A stretch of DNA of 64,000 nt from Candidatus Dechloromonas phosphorivorans. Lineage in GTDB: Bacteria > Pseudomonadota > Gammaproteobacteria > Burkholderiales > Rhodocyclaceae. The notes beneath the pieces are model-generated. The model was not told where the DNA came from. It saw only the letters and a list, made by a program, of their open reading frames with translations, and did no database searches. The stretch is from assembly GCA_016721185.1 (NCBI GenBank), contig JADKIP010000012.1:372001-436000 (forward strand). The letters run 5' to 3'. Below are positions 51,424-60,466 of this stretch, one piece after another. The first letter of the stretch is position 1. The number at the start of each line of letters is the position of its first letter. A program made the position numbers and the translations under genes.

Positions 51424-53907
51424 ATGTTCAGCAAGTCCCTGGCAGCGACTGCCGCCTGCCGGCCCCGGCAAAGCCCGCGCCCCACTCCCATCGCCCGCGC
51501 CATCCGCCTGCTGCTCTGCGGCGCGGCCCTGGCCGGCGCCGCGCACCACCTGCCGGCGACGGCGGAAGAAACCACCCAGACCCAGGCCGGCAAAAGCTAC
51601 GACATTCCTCCCGGCAGCCTGGACCAGGTGCTCGGCCGCTTCGGCCGCGAAACCGGCCTGATGATCGCCATCGACGCCGACCTGACCGCCGGCCAGAACA
51701 GCCCGGGATTGAACGGCCGTTACACCCCCACCGCCGGGCTCGACGCCATCCTGCGCCCGCACGGGCTCGAAGCGGTTCCGGGCATCAACGGTGGGTATCG
51801 CTTGAAGAGGCTTCCAGTGGTGAACAAAGGCGGCGAAGCGACGCTGGCACCGGTGACGGTGACGGCCGAGGCCGTGCGTGATGGCACGACGGAAGGGACG
51901 GGTTCGTACAAGGCGCGCTACACGAATACCGCGACCAAGCTCAATCTCTCGCCGAGGGAAACGCCGCAGACGGTGACGGTGGTAACGCGGCAGCAGATGG
52001 ACGATTTTGGATTGACTTCAGTAGACGATGCCCTGAAAACTGCCAGCGGCATCTTCGTCGGGGATCGTGGCGATAACGGCAGCGTTTACTACAGCCGCGG
52101 ATTCGAGATGCAATCCCAATACGACGGGATTCCGAATCCAATCGGAATCGGAGAATCGAACCAGAATCCTCAGGTCGACAACGTATTCCTCGATCGCGTC
52201 GAAGTGCTGCAAGGCGCGGCCGGCTTATTGACCGGTGCGGGGGCTCCGGGCGGCACGATCAATTTGGTTCGCAAGCGGCCAACCGAAACTTTCCAAGCTC
52301 AGACGGAGGTTCAACTGGGCTCCTGGGATCAGCGTCGCATTGTCGGCGACATTTCGGGGCCATTGATTGCATCGGGCAACATCCGGGGGCGTCTGGTTGC
52401 GCTGGCCGATGACAGCGATTCGTTCGTGGATTACGTCTACCGGAACCGACGCGCCGCGTACGGCATCGTCGAAGCCGATCTCACCCCGGAGACCACGATC
52501 AGTGCCAGCATTCAATACCAGAAAGACACAGGACGTAACCAACTGGGCGTACCGTTTGCGGCGGATGGCAGCGAACCGGGACTGAGCAGGTCTTCTTATT
52601 TCGGGGACGCCAACAATCGCGCCATCAAGAGTTACACACTCTACGCCGTGGAATTGTCACATCGTTTCTCGAATGACTGGCGCTTGAAAACAGCGTACAC
52701 GCATCAGAAGACGAGCAATGACACTTACAACTATGGATTCATTTCCGGGGATCTCGATGTTTCTACAGGAAACGGGATGGTCATCTATCGCCAACCCTTG
52801 CTGGCGCAACAATATGAAACCGACGCTCTGGATGCCTATTTGTCCGGTCCAATAGAAATTCTGGGGCGAAAACACGAACTGGCATTCGGTATCAATGGAT
52901 CGAATAAGACATCCACTTGGCAAGGTGGCTACGGCACCCCGGTTGCCTTCAATGCATTTACTTTCAATCCCGCCGATCTGGGGCCAATCACATCCGTAGG
53001 AAGTTACGCTGGCGAAACCAAGACAACACAACTGGGCATGTATGGTGTTGGCCGCTTCAGTCTTTCCGATTCGCTCAAACTCATTACGGGCGTTCGCGTC
53101 AGCGATTACGAGGACAAAGACGTCCTCGCGGGCACGACGAACACGAAAGAAAGTGGCGTCGTCACCCCCTACGCCGGCCTGATTTACGATGTCAACGAGC
53201 AGTATTCTGTCTATGCCAGTTACTCGGATATCTTCAATCCGCAGAGCTACAGGAGTGCCGGCGGGAGTTATCTGAAACCCGTGCTCGGGAGCAACTACGA
53301 AGCCGGCATCAAGGGAGAATTGCTGAACAAACGGCTGAATGTCGCTGCGGCAGTATTCCGCCTGGAACAGACCAATCTACCCAAGGTCGATGATTCGATA
53401 CCATACTCCGCCACCAACGCATGCGGCGGCAATTGCTACATCGCAGCGGACAAGGTTGTAAGCCAAGGTGTAGACCTGAGCGCCAACGGGGAGATCGCTC
53501 CAGGCTGGAACGTCACGACGGGCTATACCTTTGTCAACAGCAAATACGCCACGGGAGAGAACGAAGGCCAGCGTTACATGACCTCGCTTCCCCGCCATAG
53601 CCTGCGCTTGGCAAGCGCCTACAAATTACCGGGAACATCTTGGACCGTCGGCGGCAACGTGACGGCATACAGCAAGGCTTATACCGACGGCACCAGTTGG
53701 ATCTCCGGTAACGCCTATACCATCCGTCGCGGAGAACTTGCCTTGGTCGGATTGATGGCGAAATACCAGATTGATCCCAAGACTGAAGTGATCATGAACG
53801 TCAGCAATTTGTTTGATCGCAGCTATCGAGCACATTTGGAAAACCGCAACTATTCCACATTCGGCGAGCCACGGAATTTTTCGATCGCTTTGAAATACCG
53901 GTTTTAA
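51424..53907 (+). CDS. TonB-dependent siderophore receptor with STN domain (ICE cargo)
   Basis: An 827-residue receptor. A signal peptide spans about residues 1-47, STN follows at about 57-110 (YDIPPGSLDQVLGRFGRETG) and the plug begins at about 155 (SPRETPQTVTVVTRQQMDDF; FLDRVEVLQGAAGLLTGAGA). The barrel ends RNFSIALKYRF with a terminal aromatic residue. The plug contains PGGTINLVRKRP, a siderophore-receptor signature. It is most like ferrichrome/coprogen-type receptors (FhuE/FoxA-like) by general pattern, but the ligand is not certain. It is intact and followed by a terminator. Confidence 0.93.
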   Translation: MFSKSLAATAACRPRQSPRPTPIARAIRLLLCGAALAGAAHHLPATAEETTQTQAGKSYDIPPGSLDQVLGRFGRETGLMIAIDADLTAGQNSPGLNGRYTPTAGLDAILRPHGLEAVPGINGGYRLKRLPVVNKGGEATLAPVTVTAEAVRDGTTEGTGSYKARYTNTATKLNLSPRETPQTVTVVTRQQMDDFGLTSVDDALKTASGIFVGDRGDNGSVYYSRGFEMQSQYDGIPNPIGIGESNQNPQVDNVFLDRVEVLQGAAGLLTGAGAPGGTINLVRKRPTETFQAQTEVQLGSWDQRRIVGDISGPLIASGNIRGRLVALADDSDSFVDYVYRNRRAAYGIVEADLTPETTISASIQYQKDTGRNQLGVPFAADGSEPGLSRSSYFGDANNRAIKSYTLYAVELSHRFSNDWRLKTAYTHQKTSNDTYNYGFISGDLDVSTGNGMVIYRQPLLAQQYETDALDAYLSGPIEILGRKHELAFGINGSNKTSTWQGGYGTPVAFNAFTFNPADLGPITSVGSYAGETKTTQLGMYGVGRFSLSDSLKLITGVRVSDYEDKDVLAGTTNTKESGVVTPYAGLIYDVNEQYSVYASYSDIFNPQSYRSAGGSYLKPVLGSNYEAGIKGELLNKRLNVAAAVFRLEQTNLPKVDDSIPYSATNACGGNCYIAADKVVSQGVDLSANGEIAPGWNVTTGYTFVNSKYATGENEGQRYMTSLPRHSLRLASAYKLPGTSWTVGGNVTAYSKAYTDGTSWISGNAYTIRRGELALVGLMAKYQIDPKTEVIMNVSNLFDRSYRAHLENRNYSTFGEPRNFSIALKYRF

Positions 53908-53928
53908 ACCCCATTCATGGAATACCAC

Positions 53929-53960
53929 AAAGCGGCATCCAACCGATGCCGCTTTTTCTC
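53929..53960 (+). terminator. Rho-independent terminator after the receptor
   Basis: AAAGCGGCATC-CAACC-GATGCCGCTTT followed by TTCTCG. Confidence 0.88.
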
Positions 53961-53982
53961 GTTTATTTCCGGTTGACCGCCC

Positions 53983-55701
53983 ATGACTCAAACCAAATCC
54001 TCCGCCCGCTGGTGGTTCCTCGCCCATAGCTGGCTGGCGCTGCCGATCTGGGTCTTCCTGTTCTTCGTCTGCCTGACCGGCAGCATCGCCACCATCAGCC
54101 AGGAAATCGTCTGGTTGATCGATCCGGCGGTACGGGCCAACCCGCCCTCTGATGAGGCTCGAATGATCGATTACGACGCGATCGTCGCGGTGATCGCCCG
54201 AGAGCATCCGGAGGCCATCATTCAGCGTATTGAACGTCCGGTGAAGTCGATGTTTGCCTGGACAGTGCAGGCTAGTTATCCAGATATCCGCGTGGTGAAT
54301 CACTACGTCAATCCCTACACGGGTCACATCCAGGGCAGCGAGCCGGAGGATTTTCCTTCCGCCAATTCATCCGGGCGCTACACGGCTGGCTGTTGATGCC
54401 GTTCTCGATGGCTTCAACTTCGGCTGGTACGCGGTTTCGGCGCTCTCCCTGCCGCTGCTCGGTTCGCTGATCACCGGGCTGGTGGTCTACAAGCGCTTCT
54501 GGCGCGGCTATTTTCGCCCTCGTTTGCGCGTCGACCGTGGCAGCCGGGTGTTCTGGGGCGATCTGCATCGACTGGCCGGCATCTGGTCGATTCTCTTCAT
54601 CCTGATCATGGCGGTGACCGGGCTGTGGTTCCTGATCATGGCGATGTTGAGCGACACGCATATCGAACTGCCGTCGACCGAACCCGCAGCACCGATCCTG
54701 GTCGCACGCGAGGATATTCCGGTGATGGCGAACAGTCAGCCCGCGCCACGCGTCGGGCTGAACCAGGCGGTGGCGGCAATGCGCGAGCAGATTCCGGACA
54801 TCGAACCTTTCATCCTGTTTCCCGGTGACCATGCCTTCAGCCCAATCACGGTGATCGGCCGGGGCGCATCCTGGCCCTTGCTGTTCGAATTTGCCCACGT
54901 CAATCCATACACCGGCAAGGTGGAACACCTGCGACGCGTATCGGATCGTTCCGGGCTGGAGTTGTTCACCCACTCCATGCGTCCGCTGCATACCGGCGAT
55001 TTCGTCGGGCTGTGGCTGAAGCTGCTGTATTTCGTCTTCGGCCTGCTGCTGACCGCGATGGTCGGCTCCGGCCTGCTGATCTGGACCAAACGCACGGCGA
55101 AGGCGACGGCAGCGGTGTTGAAGGGCAAGCCGGGCGAAGCGGAGGACGAAGCCATCGAGGCAGCGTTGCCGACTTCGCTGGCGCCGCCGGAAAAGAACGC
55201 CACTGCCAGCTTCTGGAAACGCTGGCACTTCCACCTGAGCGCCTTGCTGTTGATCCTGCCACTCGCCTATCTGCCGAGCTACCTGCACGAGCACCAGCCA
55301 GCCGAGATGTTCGGGCTGGGCAAGCGGGAAGTCGGCGATTTCCAGGTCGGCCCGTGGTCGGTGAACATGGGCGAATGGCGGGTCGAAGCGCCGCATTTCC
55401 ACGATGGCGAGTACGAAAAGGAGTTCACGCGCTGGCCCTATGCAGGGAATGCATCCCCCAGGTGAAAGCCGCCTACCTGCGCCTCGGCCAACCACGGGGC
55501 GACATCCGCACTTCCGGCGGGCTGTTCGCCGGCAGCCCGTATCGCCTGTTCACCAGCCTGCGCGTGCCGGAGAACCTCAACCCCGACGCCGAACTCTGGC
55601 TGACGCTGGAGGGCTGGGACGGCAGCGTGCATCGCCAAGCCATTTCACTCGCCGACGCCTCGCCCGCCACGTTGAAATGGGCACAGGAGAGGAAACCCTG
55701 A
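53983..55701 (+). pseudogene. PepSY-associated transmembrane protein, frameshifted
   Basis: A second PepSY-TM iron protein, about 570 residues if the frame is restored. It starts MTQTKSSARWWFLAHSWLAL and continues with YVNPYTGHIQGSEPEDF. Frame changes occur near 54350 (one T missing from TTTT), near 54400 and near 55420. Intervening frames are open: FNFGWYAVSALSLPLLGSLI, then GLVVYKRFWRGYFRPRLRVD and PGDHAFSPITVIGRG, then YLRLGQPRGDIRTSGG. The protein follows the receptor, as in the intact locus at 110-1789. Indels are single bases, so sequencing error cannot be excluded. Confidence 0.85.
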
Positions 55702-55703
55702 TC

Positions 55704-56012
55704 ATGAAACGCTTCCAAACCACGCTGGCCGCCGGCCTGCTGCTCGCCGCCTTGCCGGCGTTCGCCCACCATCCTTTCGGCGAATGCCGGCAGGTCGACC
55801 GCAAGACCGTCCGCTGCACCGGCGGCTTCGACGAAAAGCCCGTCCCCGGCTTGCGTATCGACATACTGGACGACCAGGACAAGATCCTGATCCGGGGCAG
55901 GCTGGATGCCAAAGCCTCCTTCACCTTCGACAAACCGGCGGTGCCGTTCTACGTGCTGATCGATGCCGGGCCGGGGCAGGTGGTGGAGATCGACGACACA
56001 GAGGTGAAGTGA
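55704..56012 (+). CDS. Small secreted protein of the iron locus
   Basis: A 102-residue protein with a signal peptide (MKRFQTTLAAGLLLAALPAF, cleavage after AFA). The mature part begins HHPFGECRQVDRKTVRCTGG and has a beta-sandwich look (RIDILDDQDKILIRGRLDAK, FTFDKPAVPFYVLIDAGPG). Similar small periplasmic proteins accompany PepSY-TM genes in iron loci and may carry metal; the N-terminal HH pair is compatible with this. It is in the same operon, two bases after the PepSY stop, and followed by a terminator. Confidence 0.75.
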   Translation: MKRFQTTLAAGLLLAALPAFAHHPFGECRQVDRKTVRCTGGFDEKPVPGLRIDILDDQDKILIRGRLDAKASFTFDKPAVPFYVLIDAGPGQVVEIDDTEVK

Positions 56013-56039
56013 GGCATCCAGTCAGTCGCCAATCCAGGT

Positions 56040-56069
56040 ACGGCGCCCCAGTGGCGCCGTTTTCAATTT
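56040..56069 (+). terminator. Rho-independent terminator ending the iron cargo
   Basis: ACGGCGCC-CCAGT-GGCGCCGT followed by TTTCAATTT. Confidence 0.85.
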
Positions 56070-56160
56070 GAATCTTGCTATCCCCAAAAACCGCTCTTTT
56101 GCCGATCCCTGCCGCATCGTGGCAGACTTCGCTGAAACTACCATGTTCCCTTGAGCCGGC

Positions 56161-57026
56161 ATGGCTCAATATTTCAGGGACAGCCCAAGGAATGACATAT
56201 GCCCTGAAGAATTCAACCGATCAGGAATCCACCTCAATTCAGCAACGAGGTCAAAGCGTTTGCCCAGGCACATGCCCTGGCCGAGGCGCTCAAGCAGACG
56301 ACGGAGCTCCAGAATGTCGCGCCCGATTACATTGATCGTCTCGGCCAGAAGTGGCGGAGCCATTGTTGGGGGGCACAGCAGAGAATGCTGGGCCGATATG
56401 GGCCATTACTCGACGACCTGCTGATCCTGGCATGGCGGGCAAATCGCTTCGCGCATCACTATGAAGCCGCCTTGCTCCGCAAAACGCTGGAGTTGTCAGG
56501 GAATGAACTTGTAACAGCCAAGGGTTGTGAAAAACACCACGCCTGCGGCGTCTTGGTCGCGCAGCACTACACAACGATCATTGCCATTCCGGAGATGCTG
56601 CAGGGGACGCGCCTCACAAAGTTCCCTGGCACGGGAGAGATACTTGAGGCGCTTTCCCTCGATTGCATCATGCATGCAGCCCTGTGCTTGCCAGACAATC
56701 TCGAAATGGCCCTCAACCTCTTGGCGGACTCCGTTGCGACGAATAATCTGGCGCTGCAGGGCGAATTGCATCTGAGCAATTTCTTCAATCGCAAGGCGGA
56801 GCGCGCAAGCAATGGAAAGGCTGGCGCCCAGAAACGCTATGCCAAGATGGTCGAGCTGAAAGACTGGGCGCTGCAAAAATACAAAGAGGGAAGCTGGCGC
56901 TCCGCAAACCAAGCCGCATGCGAGCTGATGCCGGATGTATTGGCCCAAAGTCAGAAAATCGGCGCCAATCTTATGAAGTCGAACGCTCAACGCACCATCG
57001 CAGAGTGGATTAGAAAGTCCGCCTAG
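56161..57026 (+). CDS. Unknown cargo protein, possibly frameshifted near the start
   Basis: An open frame from 56208 to 57026 encodes NEVKAFAQAHALAEALKQTT, WRSHCWGAQQRMLGRYGPLL and so on to IAEWIRKSA. The first ATG in that frame is at 56385 (213 residues), but clear coding resemblance continues upstream. A separate frame starts at 56161 with MAQYFRDSPRNDICPEEFNR; one missing T near 56238 would join both into about 288 residues. The C-terminal part (FFNRKAERASNGKAGAQKRY, then QKYKEGSWRSANQAACELM) is helical and basic and may bind DNA. I do not recognise the family. It lies just before the tRNA-like gene. Confidence 0.55.
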
Positions 57027-57115
57027 CCGCCAGAACGACACGTCCAGCAGCTACGGCGCTACGGTTGGCCGCTTGGCGGCATGGATTCGTCAGCCTTCGT
57101 CCAGCAAGATGCGCA

Positions 57116-57219
57116 CATGGCGTAGCTCAGTGGATAGAGCGCTCTGTTATCGACGTTCGGTAGCTGGTAAATCGATACGGGCAGAGAGGACGCGAGTTCG
57201 AACCTCGCCGCCATGCCCA
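57116..57219 (+). tRNA. tRNA-like gene with a 28-nt insertion in the anticodon loop
   Basis: All cloverleaf parts except the anticodon loop are regular. The acceptor stem is CATGGCG (57116-57122) with CGCCATG (57209-57215), discriminator C and an encoded CCA (57217-57219). The D arm is GCTC-AGTGGATA-GAGC; the anticodon stem is CTCTG (57142-57146) with CAGAG (57182-57186); the variable loop is AGGAC; the T arm is GCGAG-TTCGAAC-CTCGC. U8, A14, G18-G19, A21, G53-C61 and the G15-C48 pair are all present. The loop is 35 nt where 7 is normal. The extra 28 nt begin ATCGA and end TCGAT, so they can extend the helix. Removing them gives TTACGGG, anticodon ACG (Arg), with A20 as in Arg tRNAs. Functionality is unknown. 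Confidence 0.6.
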
Positions 57220-57371
57220 GCCCCAATCTTTGGATCTGGCATCAGGTCTGACCAAAGCACGCTATGGTCACAGCACTCGGCACAGGAAAGAGGTTGAGAA
57301 CACATTCTCTTTTTCTGCTGCATTCGCGCCCCTGAGTGTTGATCGTAATGGCTCCATTCCCGGGTCCAGCG

Positions 57372-57934
57372 ATGCATCGTTTTCTACCTCGCCAACCTAC
57401 TGCACGCCGATTGAGAGCTGCCGGTCTTCTTTCGGCGATGACCATCTTGGTAGCTGGCTGTGGCTCCACGCCACCGTCGCCGCGCTTGCCGGTGCTTAAT
57501 GCGAGCGCTGCCGCCAAGCCTGCACCGGACCTGATTCCTGCTGCCCGCTACGGCCGCTACACCCTGATCGAGCTGGTGCCGGAACCCGCTCAACGGGACC
57601 TGATGCAGCAGGTGGTCGAGGTGACCATCCCCCAGCAACTCGATACCCACGTCGGCGACGCCATGCGTCATGTTCTGCGGCGCTCGGGCTATCGGCTGTG
57701 CGAGACGGAGGAGGCGGCTTTGCTATACGCGCTGCCGTTGCCTGCCGCGCACCTGCGACTCGGTCCCTTGACCCTGCGCGATGCGTTGCTGGTTCTGGCC
57801 GGGCCGGCGTGGGAACTGGCGGTCGATGATGCTGCACGCCAGGTCTGCTTTGCGCGCAACGGGGCCTTGCTGACGATCGGCTCGGCGCCTGTTCCCATGC
57901 GGAAGGCGAACAACCACAGGAGGCTCAGCCATGA
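57372..57934 (+). pseudogene. PilL N-terminal-type ICE lipoprotein, frameshifted near the end
   Basis: A lipoprotein with signal MHRFLPRQPTARRLRAAGLL and lipobox VAGC. The mature part shows ARYGRYTLIELVPEPAQRDL, the IPQQLDTHVGDAMRHVLRRS block and LGPLTLRDALLVLAGPAWEL, matching the PFGI-1-class PilL-like family (TIGR03748). The expected end AEGEQPQEAQP lies in another frame and its TGA overlaps the ATG of the next gene, so one indel lies near 57890. An ATG at 57336 is a possible longer start. It is the first gene of the conjugation block. Confidence 0.8.
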
Positions 57935-58581
57935 CCACATCCCAGATTCCATTTCCCGGCAACGAGCCTCAACGCCGCCGTTGGTTCGTCATCGCCGAAT
58001 CCTGGCTGCTGTTCGTCAGCGTGCTGGCCATCATCAACAGCGTCGGGCTATCACGCCTGGCCGAGCAGAGCCGTAGCAGTTCTGGGATGCACATCTCCAG
58101 GCACTGACGGCACGAGTTGGCGATCTTGAACAGCAGATCGAGGCCATCATGCGCCAGCCCAAACCCATTGCTCAGGCCGACCTCGATGCCGTGCGCCAGA
58201 CCTTGGAAGAACGCCTGGCTCAGACCGAGCAGGCACAGGCTTCCGACGACCATGCAGACGAAGTCCAGGCCCTGCAGGCCCGCGTCGGTGCGATCGAGGC
58301 ACGACTGAAGAGAGCGGCGCCCGCTGTGGCCGCCGCCCCGTGCCGGGCTCCCGAACCCGCCAAGCCACCAGGTATCCGTTCCGCCCTTCAACGTGATCGG
58401 CCTGGAACTACGCGGTGGCGAGCGCTTCCTGTCGGTGGCTGCACCCGGCGCAGCCTCGGTTCTCGACATCTCGCTTCTGCGCGTGGGCGATGCTGCAGGC
58501 GCCTGGCACCTGCAAGCCATCGAGGCCCGTGCTGCTGCGTTCCGGGTCGATGGGCGAACGGTGCGTATCCCGTTGCCGTAA
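57931..58581 (+). pseudogene. Membrane-anchored coiled-coil ICE protein, frameshifted
   Basis: The start MTTSQIPFPGNEPQRRRWFV follows ACAGGAGG. It has one N-terminal membrane helix (WLLFVSVLAIINSVGLSRLA). One indel near 58078 separates it from FWDAHLQALTARVGDLEQQI and a predicted coiled coil (ADLDAVRQTLEERLAQTEQA). A second indel near 58370 leads to the C-terminal beta domain (VIGLELRGGERFLSVAAPGA to VRIPLP). Restored length about 217 residues. It sits in the conjugation operon between PilL and TIGR03759 and resembles an assembly or spacer protein of the transfer apparatus. Confidence 0.7.
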
Positions 58582-58590
58582 GAGCGCACC

Positions 58591-59331
58591 ATGAAACAGG
58601 CAGGGAGTGCCTACACCAGTGCTGGCGATGGTCTTGATGGCCCTGGCTTTCGGCATGGTCGACGCCGAAGCACAGACAACGCCCACAGTGCCTGCCCGCA
58701 CGGCCCAGAGCCAGGTGCGGGACAGCGCCGACGTCGCGCTCGATGAACGTCTGGCCAGGACTGGGGCCTGCGTCCCGAAGAGTGGGCGCGCTATCGGCAG
58801 GTGATGCAGGGCCGCTGGGCATCTATTCCCCGAATCTCGATCCGCTCACCGCGCTGGGGATCGAAGCGCGCAGCGACGAGGAGCGCAAGCGCTATGCCGA
58901 ACTGCAGGTGAAGGCCGAGTCCCAGGCGTGAACAAGACCCCTCGCTTACCAGCGGGCCTATGACGCCGCCTGGAAGCGCCTTTACCCCGGACAGTTGCGC
59001 GTCAATCTGCCCGGTGCGCCGTCGTCGACGGCCAGCAACAAGGGCTCCCGGCCGGCTGGCGGTATTCGTGAAGGCCAACTGCGTGCCGTGCGAACAACGT
59101 GTGCGGCAGTTGCGGGCCGCCGGTACCGCCTTCGACGTCTACATGGTCGGCAGTCGCCAGGAGGACGCCCGCATCCGCCAGTGGGCTACCCAGGCGGGCA
59201 TCGATGCCGGGCGGGTCCGCGCCCGCGCGATCACACTCAACCATGACGCTGGGCGCTGGCTGTCGCTCGGGCTGCCGGGCGAGCTGCCGGCCGTGGTACG
59301 GGAGGTGAACGGCCAATGGCAGCGGCAGTAG
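58591..59331 (+). pseudogene. TIGR03759-family ICE protein, frameshifted
   Basis: A periplasmic ICE protein of about 245 residues if restored. The N-terminal signal region (VLAMVLMALAFGMVDAEAQT) is one frame off from the ATG. Next come GLRPEEWARYRQVMQG and LGIYSPNLDPLTALGIEARS, and the C-terminal thioredoxin-like part with a CxxC motif (VFVKANCVPCEQRVRQLRAA). At least four frame changes are needed; indels are single bases. It is a T4SS accessory of the PFGI-1 class and its last 16 bases overlap the transglycosylase gene. Confidence 0.8.
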
Positions 59332-59912
59332 GATGGGCAGGGGCTCGGACACTGCTGTTGTCGGCCGCCTGTTTCTGGGGAACGGGGGGATGGGCGCAGG
59401 AAGTGCCACCACCTGCCTACCAGATCGCCGCCCGGAAAGCAGGGGTACCATCTCCCGTGCTGTTCGCCGTGGCTTTGCAGGAGAGCGGCATGCGGCTGCG
59501 CGGCCGCTTGATCCCCTGGCCCTGGACGCTCAACGTCGCCGGCAGGGCCGAGCGCTACCCCACCCGCATCCAGGCCTGTACCGGCCTGCGCCGGGCGCTG
59601 ACCCACACCCCGGCCCATCGCATCGACGCCGGCCTGGGCCAGGTGAACCTCGGCTACCAGGCGCATCGCTATGCCGAGCCCTGCGAATTGCTGGACCCGT
59701 ACCGCAACCTGGCGATCGCCGCCGACATCCTGAAGGAGCAGTACGTGCCCGGCGAGGACTGGCTGTCTGCCATCGGCCGCTATCACCGGCCGGCGGGTGG
59801 CGCCCCCGCCGCCCGCTATCGCCGCAGCGTCAACCAGCACCTGACCCGCGTGCTCGGGCCGGGGACTTCGCTGGCGGCAGCCCGACCCTCCCCCCGGAAC
59901 ACGATGCCATGA
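59316..59912 (+). CDS. Lytic transglycosylase of the transfer system
   Basis: A 198-residue SLT-domain protein. Signal peptide residues about 1-27, then the catalytic glutamate in LFAVALQESGMRLRG and the family blocks DAGLGQVNLGYQAHR and NLAIAADILKEQY. It opens peptidoglycan for the conjugation channel. It is intact, while its immediate neighbours are frameshifted. It overlaps the next gene by 4 bases. Confidence 0.9.
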   Translation: MAAAVGWAGARTLLLSAACFWGTGGWAQEVPPPAYQIAARKAGVPSPVLFAVALQESGMRLRGRLIPWPWTLNVAGRAERYPTRIQACTGLRRALTHTPAHRIDAGLGQVNLGYQAHRYAEPCELLDPYRNLAIAADILKEQYVPGEDWLSAIGRYHRPAGGAPAARYRRSVNQHLTRVLGPGTSLAAARPSPRNTMP

Positions 59913-60441
59913 CACACGCGCCTATCATCCTTGCCCCAGGCTTGCTCGCCGCAGCCATCGCCCCCTCCCTAGCCGCCTCCGATCCACTGATCGTTGTCGA
60001 AGACCGGGGTGGCGTCTCGGCCTGCCGTACTACCGGGCGCTGAACCCACAGAACGCGCCGGGCAAGCCGCCCGCATCGGTGCCATCACCTCGCATCGTCG
60101 GACCGGCCGATGCCGAGGCGGCCATGCTGCCGGTACGCTCGGCACGGCTTTCACCGGGTGAAGAACCGCGTCGCGTGATCCGTGCACCCGGACTCTCACC
60201 GCTATTCCTGGTCGGCGACGATGATCGTTCGAGGACTTGGCTCCGACAGAGACATCAAACCCTACGGGAGCTGCGCGCGGTGGGTCTGGTGGTCAACGTA
60301 ACCACCCCCGATGCACTGTCAGCGTTGCGCCGCTTGGCGCCGGGCCTGATGCTGTCGCCGGCCTCCGGGGACGACCTGGCGCAACGCCTGGGCCTGCGCC
60401 ATTACCCGGTGCTGATCACCGCCACGGGCATCGAGCCCTGA
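59909..60441 (+). pseudogene. TIGR03765-family ICE protein, frameshifted
   Basis: Starts MTHAPIILAPGLLAAAIAPS (signal peptide), then DPLIVVEDRGGVSA. One base is missing near 60018, after which the other frame reads LPYYRALNPQNAPGKPPASV and remains open to IEP at 60441. Restored length about 177 residues. The family is an ICE-specific exported protein between the transglycosylase and TraD, of unknown role. Confidence 0.8.
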
Positions 60442-60466
60442 TCTGTAGCCCGGTGAAACGTCCGCC

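Noticed and set aside
57147..57181. Group I intron in the tRNA-like gene
   Set aside because: The extra 28 nt are far too short for a group I intron core.
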